A stretch of 64,000 nucleotides of DNA from an uncultured Bacteroidales bacterium (lineage in GTDB: Bacteria; Bacteroidota; Bacteroidia; Bacteroidales; Barnesiellaceae), in the NCBI GenBank assembly GCA_949298955.1, contig CASFYQ010000001.1:310001-374000 (forward strand), given 5' to 3'. Shown here piece by piece: positions 1 through 8,896 of this stretch. The translations under genes and the position numbers were made by a program. The notes below the pieces were generated by a model. The model saw only the letters and a program-made list of their open reading frames with translations. It was not told the DNA's origin and did no database searches. Positions within the stretch are counted from its first letter, which is position 1; the number at the start of each line of letters is the position of its first letter.

Positions 1-1
1 C

Positions 2-511
2 GACAAAGCCAATATCCTGGCCACCTCGCGGCTGTGGCGAGAGGTGACACAAGAAATTGCCTCCGAATATCCCGAGGTCGAGACCGAGTTTCTCTTCGTC
101 GACAATGCAGCCATGCGCATGATACAATGGCCCAAAAGTTTCGACGTGATTGTGACCGAAAACATGTTCGGCGACATTCTCACCGACGAGGGATCGGTCA
201 TTACCGGCTCTCTGGGCATGCTGCCGTCGGCTTCGATAGGACTGCACACCTCGGTATTCGAACCCATACACGGCTCCTATCCGCAGGCTGCGGGCAAAAA
301 CATTGCCAACCCGCTGGCCACCATCTTGTCGGCAGCCATGATGTTCGAATACGCATTCGACTTGAAAACCGAAGCCGACCTTATTCGTTCGGCTGTGGCA
401 GAGACGATGGAGGCAGGCGTCGTAACCGAAGACATTGCAGCACCCGGAGCACCCTCGTACCACAATTACGAAGTAGGCGACTGGATTGTACAATGGATCG
501 AGACGCATTAA
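2..511 (+). CDS. leuB: 3-isopropylmalate dehydrogenase, C-terminal part
   Basis: The frame is already open at base 2 ([15 protein letters not shown]...), so the 5' half of the gene lies outside the window; 169 residues remain. The enzyme oxidises and decarboxylates 3-isopropylmalate with NAD+ in leucine biosynthesis in the cytoplasm. The visible part has the family's hallmark segments: the [15 protein letters not shown] stretch carrying the Asp residues that bind the metal and substrate, then [12 protein letters not shown], and the cofactor-side motif [15 protein letters not shown]. The C-terminus at WIETH is the normal family end, so the 3' end is intact. Upstream leu genes are presumably outside the window. 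The family could in principle be confused with isocitrate or tartrate dehydrogenase, but [10 protein letters not shown] and the overall pattern fit LeuB. Confidence 0.95.
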   Translation, partial: DKANILATSRLWREVTQEIASEYPEVETEFLFVDNAAMRMIQWPKSFDVIVTENMFGDILTDEGSVITGSLGMLPSASIGLHTSVFEPIHGSYPQAAGKNIANPLATILSAAMMFEYAFDLKTEADLIRSAVAETMEAGVVTEDIAAPGAPSYHNYEVGDWIVQWIETH

Positions 512-549
512 CCCGACTATCCTTCGGGAAAAACACGATAACAAAGAAA

Positions 550-579
550 CGGGTGGCTCATGGGAAAAAGAGTCACCCG
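550..579. terminator. candidate hairpin between convergent leuB and the ompA-like gene
   Basis: CGGGTGgCTC and GAGtCACCCG face each other across a 10-base loop, between two convergent genes. There is no clear T-run on either side, so a terminator role is only plausible from position. Confidence 0.4.
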
Positions 580-602
580 CTTGATATGTATCCCGCCCTG
601 TA

Positions 603-1799
603 CTATTGGGGCGAACTGGCAAATACGACGATGCGGTTCCAGTTGTTGTTTTGAGGATAAAGCTGTGAGTCACTGCCATTTGCCACAACCTGTATTCGTT
701 TTTGATCGATGTTGTATTTTTCGGTAAGCAGTTTCACAACCGATTCGGCTCGACGCTGACTTAATTGCTTGTTGTACTCGGGAGTCCCCGTATCTTTATC
801 GGCATAACCTATCACCGAGATGTTGCACGAAGGGTTGCTTTTGAGCCATTGGGCAATGTTATAGACATTGACCATCTCTTCGTTCGACACGACTGCACTG
901 TTGATTGAGAAGCGCACTACCCCGGTCAGCTCCTGGCTGCAACCGGCAGGTTCCACGACAGTCACCTCTTCCACGACAGGATCGGGACAAGGCGGGCATT
1001 CCACCTCTTGCGACTCGCACTCGTCGAGTTGGCTTCTCAACACATTCACCCGATTATTCAATTCGCTGATAACCATTTGGTCGGCATAAGCATCATAGGC
1101 TTTGAAACGCTCCTTCCCAAACTTGATCGAGAAACCGCCGATAGCCGATATGACACTCTCAACCTCCACCCCGTCGACAATGCCGTTAAAGTGGTCGCCA
1201 ATAAGATTACCCCGACCTTCGAGAAAGAAATCAACATAATGCGACAATCTGAAATTCAACTTGATGCCGGCCGTGACGGGGAAAGCATACGTCTTATATC
1301 CATAAGGAGTATTGTGGAACGAATAAATGCCACCGGCTCCCGCAAACGGAATAATCGAGAATACCCGCCGTTCGTTATAGCCATGGAAAGTATTGAACAT
1401 ATCCCACATCAAGTCACCATAGACGGCCGCATAACGCATGTGGGTCATCACTCCATCGGCAAAAGGCCAGTTGGTATGCAAGGCTCCGCCCATAGCCGAC
1501 AATCTGAATCCCAGATAAGGGCTTATCCATTTGCCGATAGCAAAGTCCATCGCCAACGTATACTGAGCATCACCCGTATGCTCGGTCAGGAAAGTCTGGC
1601 CTCCGGCGCCCAACGAAATAAACCAGTTGTTTTTATGTCTGTCGGAATAGTAGCGGGGTTTACCCGGCAAGACTTCGGTCACCGAAACATCTTCTTCGAC
1701 AACAATCGCCTGCGCTTGCACCGGCTCGGCGCATATGCATAGCGATGCCGTAGCAACAAGCATTGCAGGATAAAAGAATTTTGTTTTCATCTTCTTCAT
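603..1799 (-). CDS. OmpA-family outer membrane protein with Cys-rich linker
   Basis: A 398-residue envelope protein that should tie the outer membrane to peptidoglycan. Residues 1-30 form a signal peptide ending near PVQAQA. Residues about 55-230 alternate in the manner of an eight-strand barrel (WFISLGAGGQTF..., many aromatic strand ends). A helical stretch (LNNRVNVLRSQLDE) leads into a linker with four cysteines and prolines (ECESQEVECPPCPDP...GC). The last 105 residues are an OmpA domain with the peptidoglycan-binding pattern GYADKDTGTPEYNKQLSQRR, keeping the Asp and Arg that contact diaminopimelate in this family. The layout recalls the paired OmpA proteins of Porphyromonas (PG32/PG33 type), whose Cys-rich linker makes disulfides; that likeness is from memory of the family. 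The start could also be the second Met, 3 codons in. The gene stands alone, convergent to leuB. Confidence 0.9.
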   Translation of the reverse strand: MKKMKTKFFYPAMLVATASLCICAEPVQAQAIVVEEDVSVTEVLPGKPRYYSDRHKNNWFISLGAGGQTFLTEHTGDAQYTLAMDFAIGKWISPYLGFRLSAMGGALHTNWPFADGVMTHMRYAAVYGDLMWDMFNTFHGYNERRVFSIIPFAGAGGIYSFHNTPYGYKTYAFPVTAGIKLNFRLSHYVDFFLEGRGNLIGDHFNGIVDGVEVESVISAIGGFSIKFGKERFKAYDAYADQMVISELNNRVNVLRSQLDECESQEVECPPCPDPVVEEVTVVEPAGCSQELTGVVRFSINSAVVSNEEMVNVYNIAQWLKSNPSCNISVIGYADKDTGTPEYNKQLSQRRAESVVKLLTEKYNIDQKRIQVVANGSDSQLYPQNNNWNRIVVFASSPQ

Positions 1800-2002
1800 T
1801 TGTTTTAGTTATACAATTTACGGTTTACAGTTAGACAGAAGCCTATTACCGCCACCGTCCGTTTCTTGGAATCTAAAACAATCGGATAAAAGGATGTGTT
1901 CACCCAATGAGACAAAAGAAATAGTAAAAGTCCATACTGTTTAGGGATTATAAGCATCTCATAAAAAATGAAAAGAGCATACAGCGGTTGGTAATAAATT
2001 AC

Positions 2003-2010
2003 TAAATTTG
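2003..2010 (+). promoter_or_regulatory. -7 box of a Bacteroides-type promoter
   Basis: TAAATTTG matches the TAnnTTTG consensus and lies 53 bases before the M23-like gene. A TTGG sits only 12 bases upstream, so no properly spaced -33 box is seen. The 264-bp gap between the divergent ompA-like and M23-like genes holds nothing else recognisable. Confidence 0.45.
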
Positions 2011-2063
2011 CACATACCCGATGAATATCATACTTTTATACACATAACAAGCTCGTTATACCT

Positions 2064-2926
2064 ATGAAACGAAATAAAAAGAGTCCCGATTTCTTCCCTC
2101 GAAAACGGTCGAAATACAAACTTACCTTTTTTAACGAAAGCTCTTTGGAAGATGTGTGGACTATTTGTTTCTCACGGTTCGGCGCTATCCTGACCTCCAT
2201 TTTGCTCATCGTCTTTATCGTCCTGGCCATATTCTCGATTATCGTGGGAACCCCGGTAAGGAACTTGCTGCCCGGCTACCTCAAAACCGAAGAGCGCATC
2301 GAAATGGTCGACAAGATTTTACGAGTCGACTCGCTGGCAGCCGAAATGCAACGTCGCGATGCCTACATCAAAAATCTATCGGCCATACTCACCGGCGAGA
2401 TAAAAATCGACTCTGTCGGCCAGCAGGCCGACAGTCTGTTAGCCGCCCGCAACGACACTCTTTTACCTCAGTCGAAACGCATGGAGGAGTACATCAAAAA
2501 CAGGAAGAGAAATATACCCTCAGCGTATTTACTCCCACCACCCCCATCGACGGAAAACTATTCTACACCCCGCTAAAAGGCGAAATAGTAAAAAGATACG
2601 ACCCGAATGCCGGTCATTTCGGGGTCGACATTCAATGTCCGCGCAACACAGCGGTTTCATCGGTACTCGACGGTACCATCGTATCGGCCGGCTATACCCC
2701 CGACTACGGTTATATCGTTGCCATACAGCACAGTAACAACTACCTGTCGATTTATAAATACAACTCGGGAGTCCTCAAAAACATAGGAGAGAAAGTGCTG
2801 GGTGGCGAGAAAATCGCCGTGACCGGCTGGGAAGAGGAAAAATCGTCCAAACAATCCTGTACGGCCGAGTTTCAATTATGGCACATGGGCCAGTCGATTA
2901 ACCCCGAAAAATATATCACTTTCTGA
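2064..2926 (+). pseudogene. M23-like peptidase-domain membrane protein, broken by an apparent -1 frameshift
   Basis: Two overlapping frames together make one M23-type protein. The first frame (from ATG 2064) gives a cytoplasmic head, one membrane helix near residues 45-70 and a coiled region, then runs to a stop at 2576 in low-complexity sequence. The rest of the protein continues in the -1 frame from about 2498 (KQEEKYTLSVFTP...) to 2926. Adding one A to the five-A run at 2496-2500 would restore a 287-residue protein (…EEYIKKQEEKYT…). The C-terminal domain keeps HFGVD, the first M23 metal motif, but the second motif is degraded: the usual HLHFELW reads AEFQLW and the YxH position reads YKY. 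Even when intact it is therefore likely a non-enzymatic M23 domain, as in EnvC/NlpD-type activators. It sits just before dxr-rseP. A sequencing error in the A-run is the simplest alternative to real gene decay. Confidence 0.75.
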
Positions 2927-2932
2927 CCTCGA

Positions 2933-2965
2933 TTCGCAGAAGATAGCCATTATTTTATACCTTTG
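2933..2965 (+). promoter_or_regulatory. promoter of dxr-rseP
   Basis: TACCTTTG at 2958-2965 is a full -7 match (TAnnTTTG). TTCG at 2933-2936 is a weak -33 box with a 21-base spacer. It lies just after the M23-like gene and 44 bases before dxr. Confidence 0.6.
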
Positions 2966-3008
2966 CACAATCTAACCCGAGAATGTTTGATTTCTCTTAT
3001 TAAACCGA

Positions 3009-4169
3009 ATGAAAAAGCAATTAGCCATATTAGGTTCAACAGGCTCGATAGGCACGCAAACACTGGAAGTGGTTGCCGAATATCCCGACTTGTTTGAAGT
3101 TTATACACTCACGGCCAACAACAACGTAGAACTGCTCATCGAACAGGCCAAGCAATTTAACCCCGACTCGGTGGTCATCGCCAACGAAGCTCACTACAAC
3201 CGGCTGAAAGAGGCCTTGAAAGAACTACCCGTCAAAGTATATGCCGGCGGCGAAGCCATTGCCCAAATCGTAGAAGCGGCACCTATCGACATCGTTGTCA
3301 CGGCCATGGTGGGATATGCCGGACTGAAACCGACCATACGAGCCATTGAAGCCCACAAAACCATCGCTTTGGCCAACAAGGAGACTCTGGTAGTAGCAGG
3401 CGACCTTATCAAGCAACTCGCCCTCGAATATCATGCCCCTATCATACCCGTCGACTCGGAGCACTCGGCCATCTTCCAATGCCTGGTAGGCGAGTGGGGC
3501 AATCCTATCGACAAGCTTATTCTCACAGCCTCGGGCGGGCCTTTCAGAACTCTCTCTGCCGAAGAGATGAAACACGTTACCAAAAGCGATGCTCTGAAAC
3601 ACCCCAAATGGCACATGGGGCACAAAATCACCATCGACTCAGCTACCCTTATGAATAAGGGATTTGAGATGATCGAGGCCAAATGGCTCTTCGATGTCGC
3701 ACCCAAAGACATCGAAATAGCCGTACACCCTCAATCGATTGTACACTCGATGGTACAGTTCAAAGACGGTACGATAAAGGCTCAACTGGGAGCACAAGAC
3801 ATGAAGATGCCCATTCGCTATGCCCTCTCTTACCCCGAGCGGCTCGAAAGTCCCAATTCACACCTCTCACTCGAGCAGTATGCCCAACTCACTTTCGAAC
3901 GCCCCGATTTCGAGCGTTTCCCTTTGCTGCGCTATGCCTTCGACGCCGTAGCCGAGGGCGGAAATATGCCTTGCATCATGAATGCAGCCAACGAAATTGC
4001 CGTAGCGGCTTTCCTCAACGATGCCATCGATTATCCCAGCATAGCCCGCACTGTAGCCGAAACGATGGCCCACATCGAGTTTATCGCTTCGCCCCGATAT
4101 GAAGACTATGTGCACACCAACCAACTGGCTCGCGACTATGCAGCTAATCTGATTAAACGCGAATCCTAA
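3009..4169 (+). CDS. dxr: 1-deoxy-D-xylulose 5-phosphate reductoisomerase
   Basis: Converts 1-deoxy-D-xylulose 5-phosphate to 2-C-methyl-D-erythritol 4-phosphate with NADPH, the committed step of the MEP isoprenoid pathway, in the cytoplasm. The 386-residue length is normal. The NADPH loop GSTGSIG is at residues 9-15. ALANKETLV and PVDSEHSAIFQ carry the Asp and Glu metal ligands, ASGGPFRT is the phosphate and fosmidomycin-binding loop, and KITIDSATLMNKGFEMIEA is the family signature with the second set of metal ligands. The start is the ATG giving MKKQLAILGSTG. Its own promoter lies upstream and rseP follows 15 bases downstream, so the two are probably one transcript, an order common in Bacteroidales. 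Confidence 0.97.
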   Translation: MKKQLAILGSTGSIGTQTLEVVAEYPDLFEVYTLTANNNVELLIEQAKQFNPDSVVIANEAHYNRLKEALKELPVKVYAGGEAIAQIVEAAPIDIVVTAMVGYAGLKPTIRAIEAHKTIALANKETLVVAGDLIKQLALEYHAPIIPVDSEHSAIFQCLVGEWGNPIDKLILTASGGPFRTLSAEEMKHVTKSDALKHPKWHMGHKITIDSATLMNKGFEMIEAKWLFDVAPKDIEIAVHPQSIVHSMVQFKDGTIKAQLGAQDMKMPIRYALSYPERLESPNSHLSLEQYAQLTFERPDFERFPLLRYAFDAVAEGGNMPCIMNAANEIAVAAFLNDAIDYPSIARTVAETMAHIEFIASPRYEDYVHTNQLARDYAANLIKRES

Positions 4170-4184
4170 AACTTGCTTACGCCG

Positions 4185-5510
4185 ATGGAAACATTCCTCA
4201 TAAAGACCGTACAACTCTTGTTGAGCCTCTCCATACTGGTGATTGTTCACGAGTTCGGCCATTTCATCTTTGCCCGCATGTTCAAGGTGCGAGTCGAGAA
4301 ATTCTACCTCTTCTTCGACCCTTGGTTCTCCCTTTTCAAGTTCAAACCCAAAAACAGCCACACCGAGTATGGTATAGGCTGGTTGCCACTGGGTGGATAT
4401 GTGAAAATTGCGGGCATGATTGACGAATCGATGGACCGCGAGCAGATGAAGCTCCCCCCTCAACCGTGGGAATTTCGCTCGAAACCGGCTTGGCAACGAT
4501 TGCTCATCATGGTAGCCGGTGTGGCTTTCAATTTCATATTGGCCATCTTCATCTACTCGATGATTGCCTACACCTGGGGAAACACCTATATCCCTTTCAA
4601 AAATGCTTATGCCGGCATGGAATATTGCCAATCGGCCAAAGAAATAGGATTTCGAGATGGCGATATTCCCCTGACCGCCGACGGGATCGAGCTCTCTTTT
4701 TGGTCGAGCGAGACGATGCAACAGATTACAGAAGCCCATCAGGTACAAGTGCTGCGAGGGAACGACACGGTAACGATTGCCATGCCCCGTGATTTCATGT
4801 TGCGCCTTATCGCCAAAGAAGAGACGTTTATTTCATCATACCGCACTCCACCCGTAGTATATGAGACTGCCGACAACTCGGGCGCTCAGCGGGCCGGGCT
4901 GCAAAAAGGCGACCACATTGTAACTGTCGACAGCATCGCAACCCCTTCGCTCAACGAGTTGCATCAGGTACTGTCGACCCGGCGCGACACCACTGTAACC
5001 GTGGCCTACCTGCGCAATAAAACCCTGCAAACCACCACCATTGCGACCGACTCGATGGGTAATCTGGGAATACTTATCACACCTTTGACCGAGAGTTATG
5101 ACGTAGTAACCGAGCACTACGGATTTTGGGAATCCTTTCCCAAGGGTATCGAGTTGGGGGTAAACAAGTTGAAGAGCTACGTAAGCAGCATGAAATATGT
5201 TTTCACCAAGGAAGGAGCCCAGAGCCTGGGTGGTTTCGGAGCCATTGGCAGCATATTTCCTGAGGTGTGGAACTGGGAGGCATTTTGGAGCATGACAGCT
5301 TTCCTGTCGGTCATTTTGGCCTTCATGAATATTCTGCCCATACCGGCTCTCGACGGCGGGCATGTGCTCTTCTTGCTCTACGAGGTAATCACCCGGCGCA
5401 AACCCAACGAAAAATTCATGGAATATGCCCAAATGTTCGGCATGATTTTCTTGCTGGCCTTGCTCATCTATGCCAACGGAAACGACATAGTCCGCTTTTT
5501 CTTCAAATAA
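4185..5510 (+). CDS. rseP: RseP-type site-2 membrane metalloprotease
   Basis: An intramembrane zinc protease of the S2P (M50) family that cuts membrane-bound anti-sigma factors and signal-peptide remnants within the inner membrane. The ATG at 4185 (METFLIKT) is preferred over a TTG four codons upstream, giving 441 residues. HEFGH at residues 22-26 lies in the first membrane helix. A conserved GGYVKIAGM loop follows, then a second helix (LLIMVAGVAFNFILAIFIY), a periplasmic region with PDZ folding (GAQRAGLQKGDHIVTVDS), and the C-terminal helices with NILPIPALDGGH, whose Asp is the third zinc ligand. In the same run as dxr. The local ECF sigma system at 12.8-14.6 kb is a conceivable but untested client. 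Confidence 0.95.
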   Translation: METFLIKTVQLLLSLSILVIVHEFGHFIFARMFKVRVEKFYLFFDPWFSLFKFKPKNSHTEYGIGWLPLGGYVKIAGMIDESMDREQMKLPPQPWEFRSKPAWQRLLIMVAGVAFNFILAIFIYSMIAYTWGNTYIPFKNAYAGMEYCQSAKEIGFRDGDIPLTADGIELSFWSSETMQQITEAHQVQVLRGNDTVTIAMPRDFMLRLIAKEETFISSYRTPPVVYETADNSGAQRAGLQKGDHIVTVDSIATPSLNELHQVLSTRRDTTVTVAYLRNKTLQTTTIATDSMGNLGILITPLTESYDVVTEHYGFWESFPKGIELGVNKLKSYVSSMKYVFTKEGAQSLGGFGAIGSIFPEVWNWEAFWSMTAFLSVILAFMNILPIPALDGGHVLFLLYEVITRRKPNEKFMEYAQMFGMIFLLALLIYANGNDIVRFFFK

Positions 5511-5517
5511 ACCGATT

Positions 5518-6699
5518 ATGAACTATACGAAAATAACGCTGAAACCGGGTAAGGAAGATTCGTTTCACCGATTCCACCCGTGGGTATTCTCCGGCGCCAT
5601 ATACCGTTTCGAAAAACAGCCGGAAGAGGGAGACATTGTCGAGATAACCGACCACCAAGGCAATTTCATCGGCATAGGTCAATATCAAATAGGCAGCATT
5701 GCCGTGCGTATCTTGTCGTTCAAGCCCGAGATTATCGACGAGGCCTTCTACACCAAGCGGCTGCAAGAGGCCTATAACGTGCGGCAAAGCCTGGGATTAC
5801 TCAACGATAACAACAACACCTGCCGCCTGGTACACGGCGAAGGCGACAACCTGCCGGGGCTTATCATCGACTTGTATGACCGTACAGCCGTCATGCAGGC
5901 ACACACTCCGGGCATGCACTATGCCCGTCACCAAATTGCCCGGGCATTAAAATCGGTTTTGGGCGACCGCCTCGACAACATCTATTACAAGTCGGAGACT
6001 ACCCTTCCCTACAAGGCCGAACTCGATGCCGAAAACGAGTATCTGCTGGGAGGCGACGCACCCAATGTCGCCACCGAAAACGGGCTGAAATTCTATGTCG
6101 ATTGGGTGCGGGGACAGAAGACCGGCTTCTTTGTCGACCAACGAGAGAACCGGGCCTTGCTCGAACGCTATGCTCACGGCCGCTCGGTATTGAACATGTT
6201 TTGCTACACAGGCGGCTTCTCCTTCTACGCCATGCGAGGTCATGCCAAGTTGGTACACTCGGTCGACAGTTCGTCGAAAGCCATCGACCTCACCTGCCGC
6301 AATGTAGAGCTGAATTTCCCCGGCGACACCCGTCACCAAGCCTTTGCCGAAGACGCATTCAAATACCTCGACGCCATGGGCGACCAGTATGACCTTATCA
6401 TTCTCGACCCACCCGCCTTTGCCAAACACAAAAAGGTTCTCAACAATGCGTTGCAGGGCTATCGCAAGCTCAATGCCAAGGCTTTCGAAAAGATACGTCC
6501 GGGCGGTATTCTCTTTACCTTCTCCTGCTCGCAGGTAGTAAGTAAGGAGAATTTCAGACTGGCGGTATTCAGTGCAGCGGCACAGTCGGGACGCAACGTG
6601 CGCATTTTGCACCAGCTCACCCAGCCAGCCGACCACCCGGTAAATATCTACCACCCCGAGGGGGAATACCTGAAAGGTCTGGTTCTCTATGTCGAATAA
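5518..6699 (+). CDS. RlmI-like class I rRNA (cytosine-C5) methyltransferase
   Basis: A cytoplasmic SAM-dependent RNA methyltransferase. Residues 1-75 form a PUA domain (WVFSGAIYRFEKQPEEGDIVEI...). The centre carries the RlmI/RlmK-type linker (WVRGQKTGFFVDQRENR), SAM motif I (VLNMFCYTGGFSFYA) with the acidic VDSS motif, motif IV LDPPAFAKHKK and the FSCSQ motif VI with its Cys. Together these match YccW/RlmI, which modifies C1962 of E. coli 23S rRNA; the target here is inferred from homology. It starts 8 bases after rseP, so it probably ends that transcript. The length of 393 residues is close to RlmI (396). Confidence 0.88.
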   Translation: MNYTKITLKPGKEDSFHRFHPWVFSGAIYRFEKQPEEGDIVEITDHQGNFIGIGQYQIGSIAVRILSFKPEIIDEAFYTKRLQEAYNVRQSLGLLNDNNNTCRLVHGEGDNLPGLIIDLYDRTAVMQAHTPGMHYARHQIARALKSVLGDRLDNIYYKSETTLPYKAELDAENEYLLGGDAPNVATENGLKFYVDWVRGQKTGFFVDQRENRALLERYAHGRSVLNMFCYTGGFSFYAMRGHAKLVHSVDSSSKAIDLTCRNVELNFPGDTRHQAFAEDAFKYLDAMGDQYDLIILDPPAFAKHKKVLNNALQGYRKLNAKAFEKIRPGGILFTFSCSQVVSKENFRLAVFSAAAQSGRNVRILHQLTQPADHPVNIYHPEGEYLKGLVLYVE

Positions 6700-6722
6700 C
6701 CTAAATTTCAAAATCACATTAT

Positions 6723-8771
6723 ATGAAAAAAATTGTTTGTACAATGGCTTCATTGCTTATCTTGGCCTCCTGTGCTACCCAAGAGGAGAAAGACGATTTC
6801 GACTACACCGTAGAATCGTTTGCCGATTTGGAAATCCTGCGCTACAAAGTACCGGGATTCGAAGAGTTATCGCTACAACAAAAAGAGTTGGTCTACTACC
6901 TCTCCGAGGCAGCAGCCTACGGCCGTGACATTCTCTATGACCAAAACGGGAAATGGAATTTGGCCATTCGTCGCACCCTCGAAGCAATCTATCAAGACTA
7001 TGCCGATGACCGCGAGAGCGACGATTTCAAGAATTTCGAAATCTACCTGAAACGGGTATGGTTCTCCAACGGGATTCACCACCACTACGGTTGTGACAAA
7101 TTCGCGCCCGAATTTTCGCAAGAGTTCTTTGTCGAGGCCGTCAAATCGCTCGACCCGCAGAAACTCCCGCTCACTGAGGGAGCCACGACCGACGACCTGC
7201 TCAACACGCTGGTTCCCGTGATGTTCGACCCCACGGTTATGCCCAAACGAGTGAATCAGGCTGCCGGCGAAGACCTTATCGCCACCTCGGCCTGCAATTA
7301 CTACGACGGGGTGACCCAGGCCGAAGCCGAGGCTTTCTACAACAAAATGAAAGATCCCAAAGATGAGACCCCTATCTCCTACGGGTTGAACAGCCGGCTC
7401 GTAAAACGCGACGGCAAAATCATGGAAGAGACCTATAAAGTGGGAGGACTCTATACCCAGGCTATCGAAAAAATCGTCTATTGGCTGCAAAAAGCGGCCG
7501 GTGTTGCCGAGAACGATCAACAGAAACAGGTTATCGAAAAACTCATCGAATATTACCAGACCGGTGACCTGAAAGATTTTGACGAATATGCTATCCTGTG
7601 GGTAAAAGATCTCGACTCGCAAGTCGATTTCGTCAACGGTTTTACCGAAACCTACGGCGACCCGCTGGGCCTGAAAGCCAGCTGGGAGTCGATTGTCAAT
7701 TTCAAGAATCTCGAAGCCTCGGAGCGCACTCACACCATCAGCGACAACGCCCAATGGTTTGAAGACAACTCGCCCGTAGACGCTCGCTTCAAGAAAGAAA
7801 AGGTAAAAGGCGTATCGGCCAAGGTAATTACCGCCGCCATGCTGGCCGGCGACTGCTATCCCTCGACCCCGATAGGTATCAACCTGCCTAATGCCAACTG
7901 GATTCGCCATATACATGGGTCGAAATCGGTAACCATCGAAAACATTACCGAGGCATATGAAAAGGCCGCACAAGGCAACGGATTCAACGACGAGTTCGTA
8001 TGGAGCGACAAAGAGCGCGAACTCATCAACAACTACCTGTTCCAAGCCGACAACCTGCACACCGACCTGCACGAGTGTCTGGGACACGGCTCGGGCAAGC
8101 TGCTCCCCGGTGTAGACCCCGATGCCCTGAAAGCCTACGGCTCTACGCTCGAAGAGGCTCGCGCCGACCTGTTTGCGCTCTATTACATGGCCGATCCCAA
8201 GATTCTCGAATTAGGTCTTCTCCCCTCGGGCGATGCTTACAAAGCCGCTTACTACAAGTACATGATGAACGGATTGATGACTCAACTCACCCGCATCGAG
8301 CCGGGCAAGAACATCGAAGAATCGCATATGCGCAACCGCCAGCTCATCGCCCGCTGGGCCTATGAACACGGCAAAGCCGACAATGTGGTCGAGTTTGCCA
8401 AACGCGACGGCAAAACCTATGTAGTCATCAACGACTACGAAAAACTGCGCTCGCTTTTCGGCAAACTGCTGGCCGAGGTACAACGCATCAAATCGGAAGG
8501 CGACTACGAAAGCGGCAAGAACCTCGTCGAAGAGTATGGTGTGACAGTAGATCAAGACCTGCACAAAGAGGTTTTGGAACGTTATGAAGAACTGCACATC
8601 GCTCCCTACAAAGGATTTGTAAACCCCGTGTACACACCGGTTACCGATGCCAACGGCAACATTACCGACATCGAGATTTCGTATAACGAGGGTTATGCCG
8701 AGCAGATGTTGAGATACTCGAAAGACTACTCACCCCTGCCCATCTGCACCCCTTTCCCGGTTAGCAAATAA
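6723..8771 (+). CDS. M49-type dipeptidyl-peptidase III-like lipoprotein
   Basis: A zinc peptidase of the M49 family that would remove dipeptides from short peptides. The precursor starts with a lipoprotein signal (MKKIVCTMASLLILASC), so the mature protein is lipid-anchored in the envelope, whereas classical DPP III is cytosolic. HECLGH is at residues 450-455. The HExxGH form is the five-residue-spaced M49 motif with two zinc His ligands and the catalytic Glu, and EEARAD at 477-482 supplies the third zinc ligand, Glu. The length of 682 residues is normal for the family. It begins 23 bases after the methyltransferase gene and is followed by a strong terminator. In the cell it probably feeds on peptides in the periplasm, by analogy with other Bacteroidales DPPs. 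Confidence 0.9.
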   Translation: MKKIVCTMASLLILASCATQEEKDDFDYTVESFADLEILRYKVPGFEELSLQQKELVYYLSEAAAYGRDILYDQNGKWNLAIRRTLEAIYQDYADDRESDDFKNFEIYLKRVWFSNGIHHHYGCDKFAPEFSQEFFVEAVKSLDPQKLPLTEGATTDDLLNTLVPVMFDPTVMPKRVNQAAGEDLIATSACNYYDGVTQAEAEAFYNKMKDPKDETPISYGLNSRLVKRDGKIMEETYKVGGLYTQAIEKIVYWLQKAAGVAENDQQKQVIEKLIEYYQTGDLKDFDEYAILWVKDLDSQVDFVNGFTETYGDPLGLKASWESIVNFKNLEASERTHTISDNAQWFEDNSPVDARFKKEKVKGVSAKVITAAMLAGDCYPSTPIGINLPNANWIRHIHGSKSVTIENITEAYEKAAQGNGFNDEFVWSDKERELINNYLFQADNLHTDLHECLGHGSGKLLPGVDPDALKAYGSTLEEARADLFALYYMADPKILELGLLPSGDAYKAAYYKYMMNGLMTQLTRIEPGKNIEESHMRNRQLIARWAYEHGKADNVVEFAKRDGKTYVVINDYEKLRSLFGKLLAEVQRIKSEGDYESGKNLVEEYGVTVDQDLHKEVLERYEELHIAPYKGFVNPVYTPVTDANGNITDIEISYNEGYAEQMLRYSKDYSPLPICTPFPVSK

Positions 8772-8790
8772 ACACGTTGCTCCATAAGAT

Positions 8791-8832
8791 ACTCAGCCCG
8801 ACATTCAAAAATATGCCGGGCTGAGTTTTTTT
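8791..8832 (+). terminator. intrinsic terminator after the M49 gene
   Basis: A 9-bp perfect stem (CTCAGCCCG / CGGGCTGAG, 8792-8800 with 8817-8825) with a 16-base loop, followed by seven T. Confidence 0.9.
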
Positions 8833-8842
8833 GTCAACCATC

Positions 8843-8875
8843 TTTGCCATACCCTTGTTTTTAATTTGTATCTTG
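8843..8875 (+). promoter_or_regulatory. promoter of the AlkD-like gene
   Basis: TTTG at 8843-8846 and TATCTTG at 8869-8875 (one mismatch to TAnnTTTG) with a 22-base spacer, right after the terminator and 21 bases before the chosen ATG. The promoter position also argues against starts further upstream. Confidence 0.45.
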
Positions 8876-8896
8876 CGAAAAAATTTCGAGACTGCC

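Noticed and set aside
2490..2504. Programmed -1 frameshift in the M23-like gene
   Set aside because: The sequence is C-AAA-AAC, not a proper X-XXY-YYZ site, and no downstream pseudoknot was recognised.
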